Shown here piece by piece: positions 1-6,468 of a stretch of DNA of 7,263 nucleotides (positions are counted from its first letter, which is position 1; each line of letters begins with the position of its first letter). A model generated the notes under the pieces. It was not told the DNA's origin. It ran no database searches and saw nothing but the letters and a program-made list of their open reading frames with translations. The translations under genes and the position numbers were made by a program. The stretch is from an uncultured beta proteobacterium (GTDB lineage Bacteria > Pseudomonadota > Gammaproteobacteria > Burkholderiales > Burkholderiaceae): contig CAIYZI010000271.1 in NCBI GenBank assembly GCA_903930665.1, positions 1 to 7,263 of the forward strand, written 5' to 3'.

Positions 1-898
1 AGTTACACAGTTTTTCTCCTTGACTGTACTTTTAGCGTTGATGGGGATTATCGTTTCTCTTTTTATCAATGCTTGGCCGGCCCTAAACGAATTTGGGATT
101 GGTTTTTTCTTTAGCGATGAGTGGGATATTGTTGGCGGGAAATTTGGTGGCCTGATTGCTATTTATGGAACTCTGGTTTCTTCTGTAATCGCCTTAGTCA
201 TCGCCGTTCCTTTAAGTTTTGGTATTGCCGTATTTTTGACGGAAATTTGCCATTCAAGTCTTAAGCGTCCCTTGGGGATTGCTATTGAATTATTGGCCGC
301 AGTCCCATCGATCATCTACGGGATGTTCGGATTATTTATTTTTGCGCCCATTTTTGGCGACTATATCGAGCCTGCATTACAGGCTACCTTTGGAAAGATC
401 CCTTTACTTGGCATTCTTTTCTCTGGACCAGCTAATGGTATCGGTATGTTGTGTGCTGGTCTTATTTTGGCAATGATGATCTTGCCGTTTATTGCTTCGG
501 TGATGCGCGATGTTTTTGAAATCGTTCCGCCAGTATTAAAAGAGTCTGCCTATGGTATTGGTTGTACTACCTGGGAAGTTGTCAGAAGGATTGTGCTTCC
601 TTATACCAAGGCAGGTGTGATCGGTGGAATCATGCTGGGATTGGGTAGGGCGCTTGGTGAAACTATGGCTGTAACCTTTGTCATTGGTAATGCTAGAAGA
701 ATTTCTCCTTCCTTATTTGCTCCTGGGAGCTCTATTGCTTCAACTTTGGCAAATCAATTTGGCGAAGCAGAGGCTGGCTTACATTCCTCATCATTATTTG
801 CGCTGGGCCTAGCTTTATTCTTTATTACTTTTGTGGTTTTAGCCTTAGCTAAATGGATGTTGATTCGCATGGAAAAAAGTCAAGGACTTAAATCATGA
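1..898 (+). CDS. pstC: Phosphate ABC transporter permease PstC (5' end cut off by window edge)
   Basis: Inner-membrane permease subunit that, with PstA, forms the channel of the high-affinity PstSCAB phosphate importer. The frame is open to the left edge from position 2, reading VTQFFSLTVLLALMG, so the TTG at 20 is an internal codon and not the start. By memory of E. coli PstC (about 319 residues), roughly 20-25 N-terminal residues are missing. The visible part has several hydrophobic membrane segments, the family stretch around GTLVSSVIALVIAVPLSFGI, and the ABC-permease cytoplasmic (EAA-type) loop beginning ESAYGIGCTTWEVVRRIVLP and ending GRALGETMAV. The charged R and E of that last motif are typical of PstC. 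The stop codon overlaps the pstA start (ATGA, 895-898), which suggests translational coupling. The Pho-box promoter and pstS are expected upstream, outside the window. Confidence 0.97.
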   Translation, partial: VTQFFSLTVLLALMGIIVSLFINAWPALNEFGIGFFFSDEWDIVGGKFGGLIAIYGTLVSSVIALVIAVPLSFGIAVFLTEICHSSLKRPLGIAIELLAAVPSIIYGMFGLFIFAPIFGDYIEPALQATFGKIPLLGILFSGPANGIGMLCAGLILAMMILPFIASVMRDVFEIVPPVLKESAYGIGCTTWEVVRRIVLPYTKAGVIGGIMLGLGRALGETMAVTFVIGNARRISPSLFAPGSSIASTLANQFGEAEAGLHSSSLFALGLALFFITFVVLALAKWMLIRMEKSQGLKS

Positions 899-1761
899 GT
901 CAAATGGCTAATATTGATCAGGCGGTTTTTACTCGTCGTAAACGTATCAATAAGATCGGCCTAGTCTTGTCGATGTTCGCGATGTTATTGGGAATGACCT
1001 TTCTGATTTGGATTTTGGCGGTTTTATTTACTAAAGGTTTTTCTGCTATCAATCTCAATATGTTTATTGCCAGCACACCTGCTCCAGGATCTGAGGGCGG
1101 TGGGTTGGCGAATGCAATTGTGGGTAGCTTAATGCTGATCGGCAGCTGTACGTTAATTAGCACCCCTGTTGGTGTCTTAGCTGGTCTTTATCTTTCTGAA
1201 TATGGTGATCGTAGCAAGATGGCGGCTATTACCCGCTTTGTTACCGACATCATGTTATCCGCCCCTTCTATCGTGATTGGCTTATTTGTTTATGCCTTTG
1301 TCGTAGCTCAAGTGAAGCATTTTTCAGGATGGGCGGGAACAATTGCCTTGGCTTTGATTGCGATTCCAGTAGTTGTTCGCACCACTGAAAACATGCTGCG
1401 CCTGGTGCCGGGTAGTTTGCGTGAGGCGGCTTATGCTCTAGGTGCCCCTAAATGGAAAGTGGCCTTTTTGATCACCTTAAAAGCAGCGCAAAGTGGCATC
1501 ATGACAGGTGTTTTATTGTCACTGGCTCGTGTCAGTGGTGAGACTGCGCCTTTGCTGTTTACGGCCCTGAGCAATCAGTTCTTCTCAACCAATATGAATG
1601 CACCAATGGCGAACTTGCCAGTGGTAATTTTCCAGTTTGCAATGAGTCCTTATGACAACTGGGTTGAGCTTGCATGGGGTGGAGCGCTGCTCATTACCTT
1701 TACCGTACTTGGTCTGAATATTTTGGCGCGTGTGGTATTTCGTGACAAGGCTCAGGGATGA
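895..1761 (+). CDS. pstA: Phosphate ABC transporter permease PstA
   Basis: Second membrane subunit of the PstSCAB phosphate importer, pairing with PstC and docking on PstB. It is 288 residues, close to the usual 280-300. A basic N-terminus (TRRKRINK, about residues 14-21) is followed by the first membrane helix, and further helices run to the C-terminus. The ABC-permease coupling loop is visible from REAAYALGAPKWKVAFLITL to LARVSGETAPLLFTA, with the conserved R and E of the PstA type. The ATG at 895 overlaps the pstC stop by four bases. A second in-frame ATG at 904 is possible but has no better ribosome binding site. The stop (TGA, 1759-1761) overlaps an upstream candidate pstB start in the same ATGA arrangement. 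Confidence 0.97.
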   Translation: MSQMANIDQAVFTRRKRINKIGLVLSMFAMLLGMTFLIWILAVLFTKGFSAINLNMFIASTPAPGSEGGGLANAIVGSLMLIGSCTLISTPVGVLAGLYLSEYGDRSKMAAITRFVTDIMLSAPSIVIGLFVYAFVVAQVKHFSGWAGTIALALIAIPVVVRTTENMLRLVPGSLREAAYALGAPKWKVAFLITLKAAQSGIMTGVLLSLARVSGETAPLLFTALSNQFFSTNMNAPMANLPVVIFQFAMSPYDNWVELAWGGALLITFTVLGLNILARVVFRDKAQG

Positions 1762-1803
1762 GTAATATGAAAACAATGTTTGACTTAAATGCTATCGATA
1801 GTC

Positions 1804-1810
1804 AAGGAGG
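1804..1810 (+). promoter_or_regulatory. Strong Shine-Dalgarno AAGGAGG deciding the pstB start
   Basis: AAGGAGG is the strongest ribosome binding site I see in the window. It lies 4 bases before the ATG at 1815 and 10 bases before the in-frame ATG at 1821. It sits inside the frame opened by the earlier ATG at 1758, so it argues that pstB translation starts at 1815 or 1821. A perfect 10-bp palindrome, CTATCGATAG (1792-1801), lies two bases upstream of it. Confidence 0.7.
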
Positions 1811-1814
1811 CAGA

Positions 1815-2606
1815 ATGAATATGGGAACTACCCAAGCGCCGCAACAATTAGCTAAAAATGCTCTTGAAGTGCGCAATCTTAATTTCTTTTATGGCGCTTT
1901 TCAGGGCCTTAAAAATATTAATTTAGATATCGAAGAGGGTAAGGTCACTGCATTTATTGGACCTTCTGGCTGTGGTAAATCTACACTCTTACGTACTTTA
2001 AATCGTATGTACGATCTTTATCCTGGTCAGCGTGCTGAAGGTGAGATTAATTTCTACGGTCAAAACATTCTTGCTCCTGGCCAAGACTTAAATCTTCTTC
2101 GCTCACGCATTGGAATGGTTTTTCAAAAACCTACACCGTTCCCAATGTCTATTTATGAAAACATCGCTTTCGGTGTTCGTTTATATGAGAAACTCTCACG
2201 TTCTGAAATGGATGAGCGTGTCGAGTGGGCTTTAAATAAAGCCGCCTTATGGACAGAGGCGAAAGACAAGCTACATCACAGCGGTTTATCCCTTTCTGGT
2301 GGTCAACAACAACGTCTGTGTATTGCCCGTGGCGTAGCAGTAAAACCTTCTATTATTTTGTTGGATGAGCCAACCTCAGCGCTTGACCCAATCTCGACTG
2401 GGAAAATCGAAGAGTTAATTAATGAATTGAAGCATGAGTACACCATTGCTATCGTGACTCATAACATGCAGCAAGCGGCACGCGTCTCCGATTACACTGC
2501 TTATATGTATCTTGGAAGCATGGTGGAGTTTGGCAAGACAGATGAAATCTTTATCAAACCTAAGCGTAAAGAGACAGAAGATTACATCACAGGACGCTTC
2601 GGCTAA
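1815..2606 (+). CDS. pstB: Phosphate ABC transporter ATP-binding protein PstB
   Basis: Cytoplasmic ATPase that powers phosphate import through PstC/PstA. With the start at 1815 it is 263 residues, near the usual 255-265. All ABC ATPase motifs are intact: Walker A GPSGCGKST (residues 49-57), Q-loop VFQKPTPF (Q104), signature LSGGQQQR (160-167), Walker B LLDEPTSALD with D184 and E185, and H-loop H216 in VTHNMQQAAR. The C-terminus ends EDYITGRFG, as in other PstB proteins. The start is ambiguous. An in-frame ATG at 1758 overlaps the pstA stop and would add 19 residues that resemble nothing I know in PstB. The strong AAGGAGG before 1815 and the family length favour 1815. Both starts could be used. 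Identification is certain; the start is not. Confidence 0.96.
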   Translation: MNMGTTQAPQQLAKNALEVRNLNFFYGAFQGLKNINLDIEEGKVTAFIGPSGCGKSTLLRTLNRMYDLYPGQRAEGEINFYGQNILAPGQDLNLLRSRIGMVFQKPTPFPMSIYENIAFGVRLYEKLSRSEMDERVEWALNKAALWTEAKDKLHHSGLSLSGGQQQRLCIARGVAVKPSIILLDEPTSALDPISTGKIEELINELKHEYTIAIVTHNMQQAARVSDYTAYMYLGSMVEFGKTDEIFIKPKRKETEDYITGRFG

Positions 2607-2607
2607 T

Positions 2608-2613
2608 TGGAGA
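2608..2613 (+). promoter_or_regulatory. Shine-Dalgarno TGGAGA for phoU
   Basis: The GGAG core ends six bases before the ATG at 2619, good spacing for a ribosome binding site. It overlaps the TTG at 2607 that would be an earlier in-frame start, so it argues that this TTG is part of the binding site and that phoU starts at 2619. Confidence 0.6.
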
Positions 2614-2618
2614 TAAAT

Positions 2619-3326
2619 ATGCCAGATAAACACCTTTCATCACAATTTGATGTCGATTTAAATGCCCTTTCAAGCAAGTTGCTTGAAATGGGTGGTTTGG
2701 TTGAGTCTCAGATATCGACTGCCATGCGCGCTTTTACGCAAATGGATCTTGAAACTTGCAATGTAGTTATTCAGAATGAAAAGCTTGTTAATGATTTGGA
2801 AATTCAAATTGATTTAGCTTGTACTGAATTGATTGCAAGACGTCAGCCAACCGCAAGAGACTTGCGCTTAGTCATGGCAGTTTCAAAAGCCATTACCAAT
2901 CTCGAAAGAGCAGGGGATGAAGCTGAGCGTGTTGCAAAAAGAACTAAACGCTTAATTGAAGCTGGAGCTAGTCACAATATTAATGTGGCTGAAATTAAGC
3001 TATCAGGTCAAATGGCCATCTCTTTATTGCGTCGTAGTCTTGACGCTTTTGCACGCTTAGATACGATTGCTGCTGCCGAAGTAGTTGAGGAGGATCGTCA
3101 AATTGATGAAGAATTCCGAGCTTTTGTACGTAAGTTAATTTCGTACATGACTGAAGATCCGCATACGATTACTACTGGCCTTGATATGCTAACGATCGCC
3201 AAAGCGATAGAGCGTATTGGTGATCACGCTAAGAACATTGCTGAATTTGTGATCTACATTGTTAAAGGCTCAGATGTTCGCCATATCCCGCACGAGGATT
3301 TAGTTCGTGAGGCGAACAAGCGCTAA
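2619..3326 (+). CDS. phoU: Phosphate signalling regulator PhoU
   Basis: Peripheral cytoplasmic helical protein that, in the family, links the Pst transporter to PhoR and keeps the Pho regulon off when phosphate is plentiful. It is 235 residues against about 241 in E. coli. It shows the two-fold repeat of PhoU domains. Each half carries the metal-binding ExxGD-type motif: ERAGDEAE at residues 96-103 and ERIGDHAKN at 198-206. The stretch RRQPTARDLRLVMAVSKAI in the first half is also typical. The start at 2619 follows a GGAG; the TTG at 2607 would add only four residues. It lies directly between pstB (12-base gap) and phoB. A small perfect hairpin, CAAGC-GCTAA-GCTTG (3317-3331), covers its stop codon. 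Confidence 0.97.
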   Translation: MPDKHLSSQFDVDLNALSSKLLEMGGLVESQISTAMRAFTQMDLETCNVVIQNEKLVNDLEIQIDLACTELIARRQPTARDLRLVMAVSKAITNLERAGDEAERVAKRTKRLIEAGASHNINVAEIKLSGQMAISLLRRSLDAFARLDTIAAAEVVEEDRQIDEEFRAFVRKLISYMTEDPHTITTGLDMLTIAKAIERIGDHAKNIAEFVIYIVKGSDVRHIPHEDLVREANKR

Positions 3327-3340
3327 GCTTGAACCACTCC

Positions 3341-4054
3341 ATGACTCAGCGTATCTTAATTGTTGAAGATGAGCCATCTATTGCGGAATTGATTGCTATT
3401 AATCTGACCCACGCTGGTTATGAAGTGGAAAAGGCGCTTCAAACCGATGTGGCAATGAATATGATGCGTAATCAATTGCCCAATCTTCTGATTTTAGATT
3501 GGATGCTCCCTGGAAAATCAGGCGTACAGTTTGCAAGAGAATTACGTGCGAACGAACTCACTAGAGGCCTACCAATTCTGATGCTTACCGCTAAAAGCGA
3601 GGAGTCCGATAAGGTTCTTGGCCTTGATTCTGGCGCTGATGATTACGTTACCAAACCCTTTTCTCCTAAAGAGTTGATAGCTAGGGTTAAGGCGCTCTTA
3701 CGTAGACAAACTCCTATGGAAGATGTTGGACCGCTCTCAGTTGGCCCTTTGAGGCTGGATTCGGTATCGCATCGCGTGCTGGCTGTTTGGCCTAATGCCG
3801 AACCAAAAACCATTGCACTTGGCCCTACAGAGTTTCGTCTAATGCAATTTTTGATGGGCAACCCCGAACGGGTTCATACTCGGGGCAATCTTTTGGATAA
3901 GGTGTGGGGTAGCGATATTTATATCGAAGAGCGCACTGTGGATGTGCATATTAAGAGGTTAAGAGCTGCTCTTGCTCCATATGATTGCGACCGCTTTGTT
4001 GAGACTATCCGGGGTAGTGGATATAGGATCACCAAAACACCTACTGAGACCTAA
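3341..4054 (+). CDS. phoB: Phosphate regulon response regulator PhoB
   Basis: OmpR/PhoB-type response regulator that, once phosphorylated by PhoR, binds Pho boxes and activates phosphate-starvation genes, normally including its own operon. With the ATG at 3341 it has 237 residues. The receiver domain (about 1-120) has the acidic pair E9/D10, phosphoacceptor D53 in LILDWMLPG, T83 and K105 in TKPFSPKEL. The C-terminal winged-helix domain shows LGPTEFRLMQFLM, the recognition-helix region EERTVDVHIKRLR and the terminal RGSGYRI. A TTG at 3329 would give four extra residues, but MTQRILIVEDE is the normal beginning of the family. Neither start has a clear Shine-Dalgarno, and the TTG lies inside a small hairpin, so coupling to phoU translation is likely. 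The stop codon sits inside the 4034-4076 stem structure. Confidence 0.97.
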   Translation: MTQRILIVEDEPSIAELIAINLTHAGYEVEKALQTDVAMNMMRNQLPNLLILDWMLPGKSGVQFARELRANELTRGLPILMLTAKSEESDKVLGLDSGADDYVTKPFSPKELIARVKALLRRQTPMEDVGPLSVGPLRLDSVSHRVLAVWPNAEPKTIALGPTEFRLMQFLMGNPERVHTRGNLLDKVWGSDIYIEERTVDVHIKRLRAALAPYDCDRFVETIRGSGYRITKTPTET

Positions 4055-4076
4055 ATCCCTCTTTTGGGTGTGTTTT
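4034..4076 (+). terminator. Nested inverted repeats at the phoB-phoR junction, candidate attenuator or partial terminator
   Basis: Two perfect 7-bp stems are stacked on one another. The outer arms are AAAACAC (4034-4040) and GTGTTTT (4070-4076). The inner arms are ACCTAAA (4049-4055) and TTTGGGT (4063-4069), which contain one G-T wobble in the RNA but still close a 7-base loop. The left arms are separated by an 8-base bulge and the right arms are adjacent. The phoB stop codon lies in the inner left arm. The right side ends in TTTT, so the structure could act as a weak intrinsic terminator, a mRNA-end stabiliser or a control on phoR level. Stems are AU-rich and the T-run is short, so full termination is unlikely. 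Confidence 0.4.
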
Positions 4077-4110
4077 CTGGTGCGATGACTAGATGAACTA
4101 AGATTGCAGC

Positions 4111-5409
4111 ATGTTATCTGCTATCACACGTTTCGTTTTTATTGTTTGCTTGGCGTTTATTGCCGCCTATATCACCCTAGCCAATTGGGGGGTAAATTTT
4201 GCCATCACAGCAGGCATGACTGTTCTCGCAATACCCTTGGCGTATTCGTATGTCAACTTGGCGCGATTAAGGAAATACGCCATTGCCAATGCCGTTGAAA
4301 ATATGCCCTTACCAAGCGGCTTTTGGGAAGAAGTCTTTTTTCGCTTGCAACGCTTAGTTCGTAATCTCAAGCTAGAGATTCAATCTATTGAAAAACAACA
4401 TAATCGCTTTATAGAGGCCTTCCAAGCTTCACCAAATGGCATTGTGATGCTCGATGATCAAGACCAGATTGAATGGTGTAATGCCATCGCAGAGCGTTTC
4501 TTTGGATTGGAATTTAAGCGTGATGTTTTACAGCGTATCAATTTTTTAATTCGACGTCCTGAATTTATTCAGTACCTGAATAAGAGAATTTTTGAGGGGC
4601 CGCTTCTTTTAGAAAGAATGGGTCCCGAAGGTAATCTCAGTCTGATGGTGCAGGCATTTCCATATGGAGATAAGCGCCATTTATTACTTGTTCAGGATGT
4701 CACTGATCTTCAAAAAGCGGATGCAATGCGCAGGGATTTTGTAGCAAACGTTTCCCATGAAATGAGAACACCAATTACTGTGTTGATGGGCTTCTTAGAG
4801 ACCATACAGTCTTTAGATTTGGATAAGGCTCAGCAAACGCAATACATTGAATTAATGATGTCTCAGGCTCAAAGAATGAAGAGCTTAGTTGAGGACTTGT
4901 TAACCTTAGCCAATCTAGAGGCTAATACTTTGCCAGCGCCTATGCAGGCTGTACAGGTTCCTACGATTATGGCCTTGCTGAAAAATGATGCGCAAGCACT
5001 TTCACAAGGTAAACATGCCTTTAATTTTGAAGTTCTTACTTCAGCCAGTATTTTGGGTGAGGAAAGAGAATTACTGTCTGCCTTTAGCAATTTAGTTTCG
5101 AATGCAGTTCGCTATACCCCAGATGTTGGAATGGTGAGTGTTAAATGGAGTTTAAACGCTGACGGACAGGGTGAATTTTCAGTTACAGATACTGGGCCTG
5201 GAATTGCCTCAGAACATTTATCAAGATTAACCGAGCGTTTCTACCGTGTTGATCGCAGTCGGTCTAGGGATACTGGTGGAACGGGTCTTGGATTAGCCAT
5301 TGTTAAGCATATTGCTAATCGCCATCATGCCCAGCTTCAAATTGAAAGTTCCCCAGGTAAGGGCAGCACATTTAGATTGCGATTTCCTAAAGAGCGGATC
5401 TCCCTTTAA
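4111..5409 (+). CDS. phoR: Phosphate regulon sensor histidine kinase PhoR
   Basis: Membrane-bound histidine kinase that phosphorylates PhoB under phosphate limitation and dephosphorylates it otherwise, taking its signal from Pst and PhoU. It is 432 residues, matching E. coli PhoR (431). Two N-terminal membrane helices (about residues 5-22 and 30-48) with almost no periplasmic loop are normal for PhoR. A linker and PAS domain (about 95-195, including NGIVMLDDQDQIEWCNAIAE) follow. The HisKA domain has phosphoacceptor H216 in NVSHEMRTP. The ATPase domain has the N box (N327 to N331), G1 DTGPGI (360-365), the LTERFYRVDRSRSR stretch, and G2 GGTGLGLAI (389-397). An in-frame TAA at 4099 makes the ATG at 4111 the first ATG available. 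It has no clear ribosome binding site and lies 56 bases after phoB. Confidence 0.97.
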   Translation: MLSAITRFVFIVCLAFIAAYITLANWGVNFAITAGMTVLAIPLAYSYVNLARLRKYAIANAVENMPLPSGFWEEVFFRLQRLVRNLKLEIQSIEKQHNRFIEAFQASPNGIVMLDDQDQIEWCNAIAERFFGLEFKRDVLQRINFLIRRPEFIQYLNKRIFEGPLLLERMGPEGNLSLMVQAFPYGDKRHLLLVQDVTDLQKADAMRRDFVANVSHEMRTPITVLMGFLETIQSLDLDKAQQTQYIELMMSQAQRMKSLVEDLLTLANLEANTLPAPMQAVQVPTIMALLKNDAQALSQGKHAFNFEVLTSASILGEERELLSAFSNLVSNAVRYTPDVGMVSVKWSLNADGQGEFSVTDTGPGIASEHLSRLTERFYRVDRSRSRDTGGTGLGLAIVKHIANRHHAQLQIESSPGKGSTFRLRFPKERISL

Positions 5410-5412
5410 AAC

Positions 5413-5613
5413 TTAGTTCTTTTTCTTTTTCTTTTTCTTCTTAGATTCTTTGCATAGCTTGTCAATCTTGCCGTTGGCATACAGGCACCATACTTTGATC
5501 TCTTCTAATAATTCGGTAAGATCTTCGTAAGGAAGGTTTTTAAAGTCGTCCAAGCTAATGGATCCTGTTTCTTGGAGTTGAATTACAGCATCTTCGTATT
5601 GATATTTGCTCAT
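5413..5613 (-). CDS. Small hypothetical protein with a C-terminal eight-lysine tail
   Basis: I do not recognise this 66-residue protein. It begins MSKYQYEDAVIQLQETG. It is mostly helical-looking and acidic in the middle (LDDFKNLPYEDLTELLEEIK, about residues 21-40), has a short aromatic patch (VWCLYANGK), two cysteines, and ends in eight consecutive lysines (58-65) plus one asparagine. No membrane segment or signal peptide is visible. The ATG at 5613 is chosen because the longer frame depends on a TTG at 5655. Neither has a good Shine-Dalgarno. It lies 84 bases downstream of mgtC on the same strand and could be cotranscribed with it. It is convergent to phoR with only three bases between stop codons. 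The even codon use and coherent helical sequence suggest a real gene. The basic tail could contact nucleic acid or an acidic surface, but this is inference. Confidence 0.6.
   Translation of the reverse strand: MSKYQYEDAVIQLQETGSISLDDFKNLPYEDLTELLEEIKVWCLYANGKIDKLCKESKKKKKKKKN
5420..5437. repeat. Three perfect TTTTTC hexamers in a 26-base pyrimidine tract
   Basis: Three tandem TTTTTC units sit inside an uninterrupted pyrimidine run (5417-5442). Read on the minus strand they give alternating AAA and AAG codons for the lysine tail of the small protein. Because the unit is six bases, gain or loss of a copy by slippage would change the tail by two lysines without shifting frame. On the plus strand the tract is a T-rich stretch just after the phoR stop. 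Confidence 0.75.
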
Positions 5614-5697
5614 CTGAATATAAGTGTGAGTTGTAATTAGATGGAATCCTACCAAATCAATATGACAAAAGTAATATTTCTATGAGTGAGTGATTTT

Positions 5698-6165
5698 TTA
5701 GTCTGGATCGGCCGAAATTTCTGATTCCCGCTTAATTCCCAAGGCCTTAGAAACAGCGGTTTCTAAGGGGCCACCGATAACTAGGGTAAAGAGAATCGCA
5801 AAAACTGCCATTCCTCCGAGTACAAGTTGCCCGGCACCAAAAGCTGCACCCAAAATTGCACATGCCCAGAGACTTGCGGCCGTAGTAAGACCATGAATTC
5901 TTTGTGAACTTCGCTCTCTGATGATGACGCCTGCACCCAAGAAGCCAAGGCCTGTAATTAAGCCTTGAATTACTCGACTAACAGATTGAGCATCATCTTT
6001 AACAAAGTCCCCAATGAGTAAGACGGAAGTCGCTGCGCCAATGGCCACCAGTGAGTGAGTCCGAATGCCAGCGGATTTGTGATGAAGCCAACGGTTTAAG
6101 CCCAGAATCATCCCTACAAGCAGAGCAAGACTGAGGCGTACGGCAATATTGAGATAAATATCCAT
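5698..6165 (-). CDS. MgtC/SapB-family inner-membrane protein
   Basis: Integral membrane protein of the MgtC/SapB family. Family members are tied to growth in low magnesium, F-type ATP synthase control and, in Salmonella, phosphate uptake; the molecular role here is unknown. It is 155 residues with about four to five hydrophobic helices. Family motifs are clear: KSAGIRTHSLVAIGAA (residues 30-45), GLITGLGFLGAGVIIRE (68-84) and GLTTAASLWACAILG (92 onward). It lacks the roughly 70-80 residue C-terminal soluble domain of Salmonella MgtC, so it is closer to the short SapB/YhiD type. The usual acidic residue of the LGLER motif appears as N24 in LGLNR. The ATG at 6165 fits the family N-terminus, although no ribosome binding site is well spaced. 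It is divergent from the DUF2252 gene and convergent toward phoR. Confidence 0.92.
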   Translation of the reverse strand: MDIYLNIAVRLSLALLVGMILGLNRWLHHKSAGIRTHSLVAIGAATSVLLIGDFVKDDAQSVSRVIQGLITGLGFLGAGVIIRERSSQRIHGLTTAASLWACAILGAAFGAGQLVLGGMAVFAILFTLVIGGPLETAVSKALGIKRESEISADPD

Positions 6166-6221
6166 AGACTGTCTAAATATCCTTTTTATCTTTTTGAACG
6201 ACGGTGCATTGAATTTATTAA

Positions 6222-6249
6222 ATTATCTCATCCCTTAATAATATTGAAA
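6222..6249 (-). promoter_or_regulatory. Weak candidate promoter for mgtC
   Basis: On the minus strand TTTCAA (6249-6244) and GATAAT (6227-6222) are separated by 16 bases. The second hexamer matches the -10 consensus at five of six positions and the first is poor. It would give a leader of roughly 50 bases before the mgtC ATG. In AT-rich sequence such a match can arise by chance. Confidence 0.25.
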
Positions 6250-6468
6250 TATACGATAGCTATGATGGAGGCTGATCAAGCAATGCGCAAAATAGGATTT
6301 TATTAATGGGTCTAGAAATAACAAAAGAAATCCATGCGGATCATATAGATTGAGCTCCTCAAAGTCGTTTTGACTTGTGCATGAATAAAGCGGAATCAAA
6401 AGACCGTTCTCTGGTCAATGAAAGGGTCCTTGCATTGTTTGTAAGTGACTAGCGTTATTTATTGGCGC

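Noticed and set aside
20..22. TTG as the start codon of pstC
   Set aside because: The frame stays open to the left edge and the upstream residues continue the expected first membrane helix, so this is an internal leucine codon.
918..1163. Antisense open frame within pstA
   Set aside because: It is a shadow of the well-conserved pstA coding sequence; it has no family features. The same holds for the other frames inside pstC, pstB, phoB, phoR and the DUF2252 gene.
5389..5407. Intrinsic terminator at the end of phoR
   Set aside because: The stem is bulged and mostly A-T, overlaps the stop codon, and the T-rich tract begins about ten bases later instead of immediately after the stem.
5651..5670. 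Pho-box-like TTGTCAT on the minus strand upstream of the small gene
   Set aside because: Only one half matches the CTGTCAT repeat; the 7 bases at the correct spacing (ATTTGGT) match poorly, and a Pho box needs two such repeats.
6235..6399. Minus-strand open frame of 54 codons in the intergenic region
   Set aside because: It needs a TTG start, has no ribosome site, is rich in unusual hydrophobic and aromatic runs, and resembles no family I know; a frame this long arises easily by chance.
6381..6452. Plus-strand 23-residue frame starting MNKAESKDRSLVNERV
   Set aside because: It is too short, lacks a clear ribosome binding site, and shows no recognisable similarity; kept only as part of the intergenic description.
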